Below are positions 24,013 to 33,400 of a stretch of DNA of 64,000 nucleotides, one piece after another. The position numbers and the translations under genes were made by a program. Position 1 is the stretch's first letter; each line of letters begins with the position of its first letter. Source of the DNA: Actinacidiphila paucisporea (lineage in GTDB: Bacteria; Actinomycetota; Actinomycetes; Streptomycetales; Streptomycetaceae); assembly GCF_900142575.1 (NCBI RefSeq), contig NZ_FRBI01000024.1, positions 56,892 through 120,891 on the forward strand, in the 5' to 3' direction. A model generated the notes under the pieces. That model saw only the letters and a list, made by a program, of their open reading frames with translations. It ran no database searches and was not told the origin of the DNA.

Positions 24013-26193
24013 TCACACCAGGTCGGACTCCTCCACGCGTGGCTCGGGCCCGTCGCTCTCGCTGACGCCGACCCGGCCGTGCAGCTTCGCCAGCGGGCCG
24101 GGCGCCCACCAGGCCGAGCGGCCGAGCAGCCGCAGCACCGCGGGCATCAGCACCACGCGGACCAGGGTGGCGTCCACGATCAGCGCGATGACCATGCCGA
24201 TGCCGATCATCTTGGTGAAGACGATGCCGCTGGTGGAGAAGCCGGCGTCGACCACGCCCAGCAGCAGGGCCGCCGCGGTGATGATCCGCCCGGTGCGCTG
24301 CAGGCCGCCCGCGATGGCCTTCCGCGCGCCGGCGGCGCCCTCTCCGTCGGCGCCGGCCGGCCACGCCTCGCGGATCGCGGAGACGAGGAAGAGCTCGTAG
24401 TCGGTGGCGAGGCCGTACAGCGTGGCGAGGATCAGCACCGGGACGGTCGGTTCGAGGAAGCCGGTCGGGGTGAAGTGCAGCATCCCCGACAGGTGGCCCT
24501 GCTGGAAGATCCAGATGATGACGCCGAAGGAGGCGCCGATCGACACCAGGTTCATCACGACGGCGACCAGCGGCAGCACGACCGAGCCGAAGGCCAGGAA
24601 GAGCAGCACGAAGGTGGCCGCCGCCATGATGCCGAGCATCCAGGGCAGCCCGTCGCCGAGGGTCGCCAGCCGGTCCACGTCCATCGCGGGCCTGCCGCCC
24701 ACCAGTACCTGCACACCGGCGGGTTCGTCCAGCGCCCTGATGCCGCGCACCGCGTCGTAGGCGGTGTCGCCGGTCCGCTCGCCCTGGTAGCCGACGGTGA
24801 GCATCGTCGAAGTGCCGCGCTGGGCGGCGACCTTGACGTCGGTGACGCCGGGGACCTTGTCGATCCTGGCGCTGACATCCTGGAGTTGGGCAGCGGTGGC
24901 GTGGCCGACGTAGACCTCCATCGGCGCCTCCGAGCCGCCGGGGAAGTCGGCGGCGAGCCGCTCGGAGACGACCCGCGCCTCGGTGGACTTCGGCAGCACC
25001 CGCTCGTCACTGCCGGCGAAGTGCACCCTCATGAAGGGCGCGGCGAAGACCCCGAGGATCACCAGGACGCCGACGGTGTAGAGGACCGGGCGGCGCATCA
25101 CGGTGTGCGCGATCCGCTCCCAACTGCCGCCGCCGCCCTCCGCGGCCGCGGCTTCGCGGCGCCGCCGCCCGGGCAGCGGGACCCGCCAGGAGTTGATCCG
25201 CCGGCCGAGCACCGCGAGCATCGCCGGCAGCACGGTCAGCGCGCTGAGCATGGCCACGAAGACCGCGGACATGCCGCCGAAGCCGATCGAGCGCAGGAAG
25301 ACCAGCGGGAAGATCAGCAGGCTGGACAGGGCGAGCACCACGGTCAGCCCGGAGACCAGCACGGTGCGCCCGGCGGTGGCCATGGTGCGGGCGATGGCCT
25401 CGGCCGGTTCGTGCTCCAGCAGTTCCTTGCGGTAGCGGCTGACGATGAGCAGCGAGTAGTCGATGGCAAGGCCGAGCCCGAGCAGGGTGATGGTGTTCAC
25501 CGCGAAGGTGGAGACGTCGGTGAACTCGGTGATCACCCGGGTCGCGGTGAAGGCACCGAGGATGGCCAGGATGCCGACCAGCAGCGGCATTCCGGCCGCC
25601 ACCACGCCGCCGAAGATGATGGTCAGCAGCACCAGCAGGGCGGGGAAGGCGATCATCTCGCCCTTGCTGATGTCCTTCTTGGCCATGTCGTCGGTGACGA
25701 CGGCGAGCGGTACGACGCCGCCGACCTGCTTGGTCAGCCCGGGGGCGGCCAGGTCGTCCCTGATGTCCTTGTACTGCTTGCTCTTGATGTCCTGGTCCTG
25801 CGACTTCAGGGTGATCAGGACGCCGGTGGAGTGCCCGTCCCTGGAGCGCAGCGACGGCAGGTGCGTGTCGGCGTACGTGGCGATGTTCGCGATCTCCGGG
25901 CGGGCGTGCAGCCGGGCGACGGCGGACCGCACGGCGCCGGCGAAGGCGGGGTCGTCCACGGTGGCGGTGGGGCTGGAGTACAGCACCACCACGTCGACGT
26001 CCCGCGCGCCGAGTTCGGCGGCGATACGGGCCGAGGCGCGCCCCGACTCGCTGTTCGGGTCGTCGAAACCGCCGGACTTCAGGGTGTTGAACACGCCCCC
26101 GCCCCAGGCGCCGCCGACCAGGACAACCGCGATGCCGGCGGCGATCGCCGCCCAGCGGAACCTGACCAGGAGGCGGCCCCAGGTGGTTAACAT
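24013..26193 (-). CDS. MMPL-family (RND superfamily) exporter
   Basis: 726 residues with the family layout. One N-terminal helix (FRWAAIAAGIAVVLVGGAWG) precedes a large periplasmic-side loop. Five helices follow (FPALLVLLTIIFGGVVAAG, LLGLGLAIDYSLLIVSRYRK and others), then a second loop and a last five-helix bundle (LATLYGLATDYELFLVSAIR, SGIVFTKMIGIGMVIALIVD). The Asp-Tyr pairs in AIDYSLL and ATDYELF are the proton-relay signature of MMPL proteins. The ATG at 26193 has GGGAG 7 nt upstream. It faces the PP-loop gene across a region of repeated CAACCC/GGGTTG boxes. Export of a lipid-like or amphipathic cluster product, or self-resistance, is likely. Confidence 0.92.
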   Translation of the reverse strand: MLTTWGRLLVRFRWAAIAAGIAVVLVGGAWGGGVFNTLKSGGFDDPNSESGRASARIAAELGARDVDVVVLYSSPTATVDDPAFAGAVRSAVARLHARPEIANIATYADTHLPSLRSRDGHSTGVLITLKSQDQDIKSKQYKDIRDDLAAPGLTKQVGGVVPLAVVTDDMAKKDISKGEMIAFPALLVLLTIIFGGVVAAGMPLLVGILAILGAFTATRVITEFTDVSTFAVNTITLLGLGLAIDYSLLIVSRYRKELLEHEPAEAIARTMATAGRTVLVSGLTVVLALSSLLIFPLVFLRSIGFGGMSAVFVAMLSALTVLPAMLAVLGRRINSWRVPLPGRRRREAAAAEGGGGSWERIAHTVMRRPVLYTVGVLVILGVFAAPFMRVHFAGSDERVLPKSTEARVVSERLAADFPGGSEAPMEVYVGHATAAQLQDVSARIDKVPGVTDVKVAAQRGTSTMLTVGYQGERTGDTAYDAVRGIRALDEPAGVQVLVGGRPAMDVDRLATLGDGLPWMLGIMAAATFVLLFLAFGSVVLPLVAVVMNLVSIGASFGVIIWIFQQGHLSGMLHFTPTGFLEPTVPVLILATLYGLATDYELFLVSAIREAWPAGADGEGAAGARKAIAGGLQRTGRIITAAALLLGVVDAGFSTSGIVFTKMIGIGMVIALIVDATLVRVVLMPAVLRLLGRSAWWAPGPLAKLHGRVGVSESDGPEPRVEESDLV

Positions 26194-26217
26194 GAGAACT
26201 CCCGTAGTTGTACGTCG

Positions 26218-26263
26218 CAACCCTTGGGGGGACAATACCCAAAGAGGGTTGTCCGCGGCAACC
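26218..26263. promoter_or_regulatory. CAACCC/GGGTTG box cluster upstream of the MMPL gene
   Basis: CAACCCT (26218-26224) and AGGGTTG (26245-26251) form an inverted repeat. A nested one is GGACAA (26230-26235) with TTGTCC (26249-26254), and a third CAACCC lies at 26258-26263. The cluster starts 25 bp before the MMPL start codon, within the expected promoter or leader, so a repressor operator is likely. Confidence 0.55.
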
Positions 26264-26479
26264 CATACCGGCGGTCCGCCGCGCACGCTTTCGCGACCCT
26301 CCGGCCCCGCCAACACCCGCTCTGCCAGCGAGCATTGACCGGCAGCGTTTGACTGCGCGGCCGCCGCGCGCACCTCCGCAGTTGAACCGCCCGGGGTCCG
26401 CGGCGCGCGTGGTTAGTCTGGTGCGCGCCGTCGGCGGACCGGCACGCGCCACCCTTCCCGTCGCCCACCTGGAGCGGTC

Positions 26480-27619
26480 GTGACGAACTGCACTGTCTGC
26501 TCGCTCAGCGGCGAGCACCCCGGAATCAGCGTCGACGCGACCGGCCTGTGCAATCTCTGCCGCCTCGACATCGCGGGCGACCTGCTGGTGAACTTCCGCT
26601 ACACCAGCGCCGTGTTCGACGAATTCCAGCGGGCGCCGCGGGATCCCGCGGCGCGGTACGACTGCCTGTTCATGTACAGCGGCGGCAAGGACAGCACGTA
26701 CATGCTGGACAAGTTCGTCAACGAGTACGGCAAGCGGGTGCTCGCCTACACCTTCGACGTCCCCTTCGAGAGCGCGCACGCCGCCGACAACATCAGGCTC
26801 GCCCGGGAGCGGATCGCCGCCGACTTCGTGCTCGACGCCGACGACGAGAACATCAAGAAGGTGATGCGGGAGGTCTTCAACCGACCCGCACCCGCCAAGC
26901 CCGGGTCCTACCTCGACGAGAAGCTGCCCTGCGCCTCCTGCCGGACCTTCTTCGTCCTGCGGGCCGTGCTGCACGCCCACCGCGGCGGCATCAAATACAT
27001 CGCCATGTGCGCCGACCCGCAGCAGATCCTGACCATGGAGTCCAACGTCAGGGAGATAGTCCGCGGCTTCTACCAGCGCTTCGGCGACCGGCTCACCGAC
27101 GAGGTCTTCCGCGGCGAGCTGGAGCAGCTCCTCTTCGCCGAGGACGACGAACTGCCGCGGATCGTCTTCCCTTTCATCGCCATGCGGCACGACTACGACC
27201 CCGACGCGATCGTGGCCGAGCTGAAGGCCAAGGGGCTCTACGAGTCCTCGCCGATGGAGACCCACTGCACGCTCTTCCCGCTGCTGAACTACTACGCGTT
27301 CAAGCACTGGGACTGCATGTTCTACAAGCTCAACGCCGCCAGCCACGCGCGGGCGGTCCGGCGCAACGGCACCGGGACCGAGCGCTCGACCTTCAGCATC
27401 AGATTCCCGCAGGTGCTGGACATCACCGGCATCGAGGAGCGGCTGCGGAAGGTGACCCTGGAGATCGCCGCGGGCCAGGGCGACCGCGCGGAGCAGCTCC
27501 GCGAGGTGACCGCGATCTTCCGGGACCTCGACGCGGACGAGGACGCGGCGCGCTTCGTCGCCGAGAGCTTCGTCGCCATGCCCGAGGTCGCCGCCGACGT
27601 GGGCATCCGGCTGCCGTGA
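26480..27619 (+). CDS. PP-loop ATPase (N-type ATP pyrophosphatase), probable oxazole cyclodehydratase
   Basis: 379 residues. The N terminus carries two CxxC pairs (C4/C7, C24/C27) around HPGISVDATGLCNLC, then the PP-loop MYSGGKDSTY (67-72). This resembles WbpG-type amidotransferases and TtuA-type sulphurtransferases. A second CxxC (C151/C154 in LPCASCRTFF) and C263 could form an iron-sulphur or metal site. PP-loop enzymes adenylate a carbonyl oxygen. In oxazolomycin, inthomycin and conglobatin clusters a protein of this class (OzmP type) is proposed to close the oxazole from formyl-glycyl-PCP. That reading fits the formyltransferase-glycine NRPS nearby. The alternative is a thioamide- or amide-forming enzyme. 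It starts the operon, 58 bp before the KS gene. Confidence 0.8.
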   Translation: MTNCTVCSLSGEHPGISVDATGLCNLCRLDIAGDLLVNFRYTSAVFDEFQRAPRDPAARYDCLFMYSGGKDSTYMLDKFVNEYGKRVLAYTFDVPFESAHAADNIRLARERIAADFVLDADDENIKKVMREVFNRPAPAKPGSYLDEKLPCASCRTFFVLRAVLHAHRGGIKYIAMCADPQQILTMESNVREIVRGFYQRFGDRLTDEVFRGELEQLLFAEDDELPRIVFPFIAMRHDYDPDAIVAELKAKGLYESSPMETHCTLFPLLNYYAFKHWDCMFYKLNAASHARAVRRNGTGTERSTFSIRFPQVLDITGIEERLRKVTLEIAAGQGDRAEQLREVTAIFRDLDADEDAARFVAESFVAMPEVAADVGIRLP

Positions 27620-27677
27620 CGGGACCGCCCCACCGCTGTGTCGGCCGAGGACGGCCGAGGACGTAAGGACGCAATCC

Positions 27678-30266
27678 ATGGCTCTAGTGGACCCTTCAGA
27701 CGACGTCCGGGAGTCGGACGTGGCGATCGTCGGCATGGCCTGCCGCTTCCCCGGAGCGGAGGACACCGAGCGCTTCTGGCGCAACCTCCGCGACGGCACC
27801 AGGACGACGACCTTCTTCACCGTCGAGGAGCTGCTGGCGGCCGGTGTCAGCCCGCGCGACCTGGCGGACCCGCAGTACGTGAAGGCCGGGCAGGTCCTCC
27901 CGGGGATCGACCGGTTCGACGCCGGGCTCTTCCGCATCCCGCGGGACGAGGCGGAGATCCTCGACCCGCAGCAGCGGATCTTCCTCGAATGCGCGCTCAC
28001 CGCCCTGGAGGACGCCGGCTGCGACCCGGACCGGCACGCGGGCCCGATCGGCGTCTACGCGGGCGTCGGCCTCAACGCCTACGCGCTGCACCGGCTGGCG
28101 CAGCGCTACCGGGACGCCTCCGAGGTCGAGCGCTACCGGCTGATGATCGCCGTCGACAAGGACTTCCTGGCCACCCGGGTCTCCTACAAGCTCGGCCTGC
28201 GCGGGCCCAGCGTCAACGTCGGCACCGCCTGCTCCACGTCGCTGGTCGCCGTCCACCTGGCGTGCCTGGCACTGCTCGGCGGCGAGTGCGACGCGGCGCT
28301 CGCCGGCAGCGCCCACATCCGCTTCCCGCAGGACCAGGGCTACCTGCACCAGCCCGGCATGATCTTCTCTCCCGACGGCCACTGCCGCGCCTTCGACTCC
28401 AAGGCCCAGGGCACCGTCATCGGCAGCGGGGTCGGCGTGGTGCTGCTCAAGCGGCTCGCCGACGCGCTTTCGGCCGGCGACCGGGTGCACGCCGTCATCA
28501 AGGGCTCCGCGATCAACAACGACGGCGCGGTGAAGGCCAGTTACACCGCCCCCAGCATCCAGGGCCAGGCGTCGGTCATCGCCGACGCGCTGGCCGTGGC
28601 GCAGTGCCCCCCGGAGACGATCGGCTACGTCGAGGCGCACGGCACCGGCACGGCGCTCGGCGACCCCGTCGAAGTGGCCGCGCTGAACGAGGCGTTCGCC
28701 GCGGCGGGCCCCGCGCACTCGTGCGCGCTCGGCTCGGTGAAGTCCAACGTCGGCCACCTGGACACCGCCGCCGGCATGGCAGGGCTCATCAAGACCTCGC
28801 TCATGCTGCGGCACGCGAAGCTGGTGCCGACCCTGGACTTCGAGGCGCCGAACCCCGACATCCCCTTCGCCGACGGACCCTTCCGGGTCGCCACCGAGCT
28901 GTGCGACTGGCCGGCTCCCGACGGCTCACCCCGGCGGGCGGGCGTCAGCGCCTTCGGCATCGGCGGGACCAACGCCCACGTCGTCCTCGAAGAGGCGCCG
29001 CCTTCCGCCCGGCGGCCCGAAGACCTCCCGACCGGCCCCGAACTGCTGCTGATCTCCGCCGCCACCCCGGCGGCCGCCGACCGCGCCACCGCCGACCTCT
29101 CCCGCCACCTGCGCCGCCACCCCGACACCCCGCTGCGCGACGCCGCCGCCACCCTCGCGCTCGGCCGCCGCGCCCACCCGCACCGCCGCTTCGTGGTGGC
29201 CAAGGACACCCGCGACGCCGCCATGGCCCTCGCTGTCGCGGACCCGGCCCGGGTCCCCTCGGCGGAGGCCGCCCTTTCCGCACCGGGCGCCGCCTTCCTC
29301 TGCACGGGCGAGCCCGTTCCCGAGGCAGCGGACTTCTACGGCCGGTCCCCCGCCTTCCGCGCGGCGGTGGACGAGTGCCTGGCGGCGGCGGGCGCGGACG
29401 CCGACGCGGTGGCCGCGCTGAGCGCGGGCGACGCCCTCTCCGCGGCGCTGGCCGAATACGCGACGGCGCAGTTGCTGCGGGCCTGGGGCATCCAGCCCGC
29501 CGCCGTGCTCGCCACGGCCCCGGCCGGCTGGCGCGCGGCGGGCTGCCTGGCGGGGGCCTTCCCGCCGGCGACGATGCTCCACCCGACGGCGACGTGCCCG
29601 CCCTCGCCGGGCGCTCTGCCGCTGTGGGTGGCGGGCGCGTGGGCGGGCGCGGAGGCGGCGCCGGGCAGCCAGGGCGGCGGTGCGGCTGAGGGCACGGGCG
29701 GCGGTACGCACGCCGGTGCGGGTGCCGCGGAAGCGGCGCTGGAGGGCACGGGATGGACGCCTCTCGTCCTGGCGCCGGGCACGGGCGCCCTGCTCACCGC
29801 CCTCGGGCGGGCCTGGCTCGCGGGCGTGGCGGTCGACTGGGCCGCCTTCTACGCCGAACGCCCCTTCCGGCGCACGTCCCTGCCGACCTACCCCTTCCAG
29901 CGCGAGCGCTTCTGGTACGACCCCGCGCCCGACCCGGCTGCCACCGACCCCGAACGCATGCCGCTGCGCGCCCAGTTGGCGGGCCGCCCGGTCGTCGTCC
30001 AGGTCTCGCTCCTCACCGAATACCTCCGCGACGAGATCGGCCGGGCCCTCGGCCCGCAACCCACGGAGGACGGCCTCCCCGACCCGGCGGCCGAACTGTT
30101 CGACCTGAACGCGGAGTCGCTGATGCTGATCGAACTGACGGCGAAGCTCAGCGACGAGCTGTCCTACCCGGTCCCGGCGACCGGCTTCATCGACTACCCG
30201 ACGATCGACGCCTTCGTCGAGAACCTCTTCGAGGAAATGCACGCGGCGGGCACCGTCCTGGAATGA
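27678..30266 (+). CDS. Type I PKS module: KS - degenerate AT - ACP
   Basis: 862 residues. The KS (about 12-440) has VAIVGMACRFPGAE, the nucleophile in GTACSTSLV (C185) and histidines in EAHGTGT (H321) and KSNVGH (H360), so it should be active. The next 300 residues align in spirit with an acyltransferase: YATAQLLRAWGIQPAAVLAT matches the stretch before GHSxGE, but the motif reads APAGW and the Ser/His pair is absent. LPTYPFQRERFWY is the usual post-AT linker. The C terminus is an ACP with LFDLNAESLMLIEL (S814 for phosphopantetheine). An AT acting in trans must therefore load it. AAGGAC precedes ATG 27678. There are no KR, DH or TE domains. Confidence 0.9.
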   Translation: MALVDPSDDVRESDVAIVGMACRFPGAEDTERFWRNLRDGTRTTTFFTVEELLAAGVSPRDLADPQYVKAGQVLPGIDRFDAGLFRIPRDEAEILDPQQRIFLECALTALEDAGCDPDRHAGPIGVYAGVGLNAYALHRLAQRYRDASEVERYRLMIAVDKDFLATRVSYKLGLRGPSVNVGTACSTSLVAVHLACLALLGGECDAALAGSAHIRFPQDQGYLHQPGMIFSPDGHCRAFDSKAQGTVIGSGVGVVLLKRLADALSAGDRVHAVIKGSAINNDGAVKASYTAPSIQGQASVIADALAVAQCPPETIGYVEAHGTGTALGDPVEVAALNEAFAAAGPAHSCALGSVKSNVGHLDTAAGMAGLIKTSLMLRHAKLVPTLDFEAPNPDIPFADGPFRVATELCDWPAPDGSPRRAGVSAFGIGGTNAHVVLEEAPPSARRPEDLPTGPELLLISAATPAAADRATADLSRHLRRHPDTPLRDAAATLALGRRAHPHRRFVVAKDTRDAAMALAVADPARVPSAEAALSAPGAAFLCTGEPVPEAADFYGRSPAFRAAVDECLAAAGADADAVAALSAGDALSAALAEYATAQLLRAWGIQPAAVLATAPAGWRAAGCLAGAFPPATMLHPTATCPPSPGALPLWVAGAWAGAEAAPGSQGGGAAEGTGGGTHAGAGAAEAALEGTGWTPLVLAPGTGALLTALGRAWLAGVAVDWAAFYAERPFRRTSLPTYPFQRERFWYDPAPDPAATDPERMPLRAQLAGRPVVVQVSLLTEYLRDEIGRALGPQPTEDGLPDPAAELFDLNAESLMLIELTAKLSDELSYPVPATGFIDYPTIDAFVENLFEEMHAAGTVLE

Positions 30267-30276
30267 CCCGGCCGAC

Positions 30277-30310
30277 GCGGTGCCACCCGACCCCCGCCGG
30301 GTGGCACCGC
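30277..30310. terminator. Terminator between the converging PKS and NRPS genes
   Basis: Perfect 13-bp arms GCGGTGCCACCCG (30277-30289) and CGGGTGGCACCGC (30298-30310) with an 8-nt loop, 11 bp after the PKS stop. Confidence 0.75.
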
Positions 30311-30495
30311 CGCAGCGCCCGCGCCGACCGGCCATCCGCCCGGCGCACTCCGGCGCTGTCGCCGCCGCGCCGCCCTCACGGGCGGATCGCGGCCGCTCCG
30401 GCGGAACAAGCTACGCGCCGAAACAGTCGCCGCGCGACCGCAGTTGGGCATCCACGCCGCCGGGCGCCCCGAGCGGACCCGGCACGCCCCCCGCG

Positions 30496-33400
30496 TCAGC
30501 CGCGCCGGCGGCGGTGCAGCAGAGAGCGGTCGATGCGCGGCGCCCCGGGGTGCGCGGGCGGGGACGCGGTCGTCCGGGGGGCGAGGCTGGCTGCCATCGT
30601 GCGGACGGTGGGGTGGCGGAACATGTCCACGGAGGTCAGCCGCAGGGCAAGGGCGGCGTTCAGGCGCTTGACCGCCTCCACCAGGAGCAGGGAGTTGCCG
30701 CCCGCGTCGAAGAAGTTGTCGTCCACGCCGATGTCGTCGCGGCCGAGGACCGCGCGCCAGACCGAGGCGACGGCCTCCTCGGGGCCGGGCCGGGGGCGCA
30801 CGGTCGACGGCAGCGGAAGGTCGCGGGGCGGGGGCGGCAGGGCCCGGCGGTCGACCTTGCCGTTGCGGGTCAGCGGGACCTCGGCCAGCGGGACGAAGAC
30901 CGCCGGGATCATGTAGGCCGGGAGGTCGCGGGCGAGGTGGCGGCGCAGGTCCGCCGGGGACGGGGACTCGGGGGCCGCGGAGTCGCCGGCGGCCGCGGGC
31001 ACGACGTACGCGACCAGCCGCCGGGTGCCCGCCGCGTCCTCGCGGGCCGCCACCACGGCCCGCCGCACCCCGCCATGCCGCTGCAACACCGCCTCGACCT
31101 CGCCGAGTTCGATGCGGAAGCCGTCGATCTTCACCTGGTCGTCGATCCGGCCGAGGCAGTCGAGCCTGCCGTCCGCCAGCCACCGCACGAGGTCGCCGGT
31201 GCGGTACAGGCGGCCGGTCCCGCCGAGGCCGTCGGGTACGAACTTCTCCGCGGTCAAGTCGGGACGCCCGTGGTAGCCGTCGGCCACACCGGCGCCGCCG
31301 ATGTACAACTCCCCCGCCACGTACGGCGGCAGCGGCCGCCCGCGCCGGTCCATCACGTAGCAGCGCGTGTTGGCGATCGGCCGGCCGAGGGTGACCCGGT
31401 CGCCGGGCAGGACCTGGCCGGCCGCCGACCAGACGGTGGTCTCCGTCGGACCGTAGAGATTCCACAAGGCCCGGACCCGGCCGAGCAGTTCGCCCGCCAG
31501 ATCGGCGGGCAGGGCCTCGCCCCCGCACAGGGCGCGCAGCGCCGGGTCGCCTTCCCACCCGGCTGCGACGAGCAGCCGCCAGGTCGCCGGGGTGGCCTGC
31601 ATCAGCGTCGGCCGCGACCGTTCGAGCCGTGCGCGCAGCGCGAAGCCGTCGGCGGCCGCCTCCTGCGGTACCAACTCCACGCAACCGCCCGTGACCAGCG
31701 GCAGGAAGAGTTCGAGGCCCGCGATGTCGAAGCACACGGTGGTGACGGCCAGCAGCCGGTCGTCCGCCGTACAGCCCGGCTCCGCGGCCATCGCGCGCAG
31801 GAAGTTCGCCAGGGCGCGGTGCGTGATCCGTACGCCCTTCGGCCGGCCGGTCGAGCCCGACGTGTAGATGACGTAGGCGAGGTCCTCCGGGCCGGGCGGC
31901 GCCACGGGAAGTCCCGCCGGGTCCGCGTCGACCGCCTCCGCGACGTCCAACTCCTCTATGCCCAGGCTTCTCACGGCACCTGGCAGCGGCAGCTCCCCGC
32001 CCGTCAGCAGCAGCCGTACGCCCGCGTCCTCCACCATCGCCCGGACGCGGTCCGGAGGGTAGACGGGGTCCAGCGGCACGTACGCGGCCCCGGCCTTCAT
32101 CACGCCGAGCAGGGCCGCGACCAGGTCGCCGGAACGGTCGAGGTAGACCCCGACCAGGTCACCGCGCCCGACGCCGGCGGCGGTCATGGCTGCCGCCAGA
32201 CGCTGCGCGCGCACGTCGAGTTGGGCGTAGGTGAGCGTCTCGCGCTCCGCGATCACCGCCACGGCGGCGGGCCGGCGGGACGCCTGCTCGGCGAACAGTG
32301 CGGGCACGCACGCGGCGGGCCCGGGGCCGGGGCCGGTCGCGGTGGCGTTCCACCCCTCCACGACCTGCGCCCGGCGCGCCCCGGACAGCAGCGGCACCTC
32401 GGCAACGTCGCCGGGCGCGTCGCACAGCGCCGCGAGGAAGGCGCCGAAGTCCGCGACCAGCGCTGCGGCCGCCTCGGGCTCGACCCGGTCCGCGGCCGGC
32501 AGCACCCGGTAGCCCCCGGGCCCGACAAGGACCCGCGCCACGGCGCCGGTTGCCGGCTCCCCCTCCCCTCCGACGCCCACCTCGACGGGCAGCCCCCCGC
32601 TCCCGGGCGCCGCCGCCGGGTAGCGGGCGGCGAGATCCGTCAGGTACGAGCCGGCTTCCACCTCCGCCGTCGCCGCCGCGACCTCGGCGCAATACCCGGC
32701 GAACGTGAGCCCGGCCGCGGGCACCGGAAGGCGCAGCGGCACCGTGGCAGCGAAGAAGTCGCCTGGCGGCGCGGCCGGCCGAAACGAGACGTCGACGTTC
32801 GGCTCGTCCGCGGTGCGGGCCAAGAACAACAACACCGCGGCCAAGGCGGCCACTTGCGGCTCGACCCTCCCGACCCCACCGAGCCCCTGCGGGGCAGCCA
32901 CAACCCAGCCCATCCCTGGCGCGCGCGACCCACCACCCACCGGTGGCCCGGAACGAACCGAACTGCCCCCTCCGGACGGCGACGACCCACAGCCCGTCGA
33001 CGGCTGATCGCGCAGTTCCTCGCGCCCCCGAGGGGCACCCGGAAAAGGCGCGGGGAACTGCGCGCGCGACCCACCACCCACCGGTGGCCCGGAACGAACC
33101 GAACTGCCCCCTCCGGACGGCGACGACCCACAGCCCGTCGACGGCTGATCGGGCAGTTCCTCGCGCCCCCGAGGGGCGCCCTGAGGGGGCGCGGGGAACG
33201 GCGCGCGCAAGCCATCACCGGCCGGGGGGCCGGGACGGATCGAGGAGGCTTCATCGGACGGTGACGTCCAGCCCCCCGCGGGCCGAGCGGGTCCGTGGGG
33301 GTGCGCCCAGGGGAGTTCGTACGGGCTGACGCCCGCAAGGCGGCGTGCCCAGCGGGACTCGTAGGGCCGGGTCGATGTCATGCGGGCGACGAGGGCGGCC

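Noticed and set aside
26480..27619. Housekeeping tRNA 2-thiolation enzyme (TtuA type)
   Set aside because: CxxC pairs and the PP-loop are shared, but operon position with the PKS gene and proximity to a formyl-glycine NRPS favour a biosynthetic role; not fully excluded.
32921..33245. Possible CRISPR array
   Set aside because: Only two to three long (141-bp) units with no short unique spacers and no cas genes; it is an in-frame interspersed repeat.
30280..33264. Long plus-strand frame of about 990 codons opposite the NRPS
   Set aside because: It is antisense to well-conserved A and PCP domains, lacks a ribosome site and shows no recognisable fold; a GC-skew shadow.
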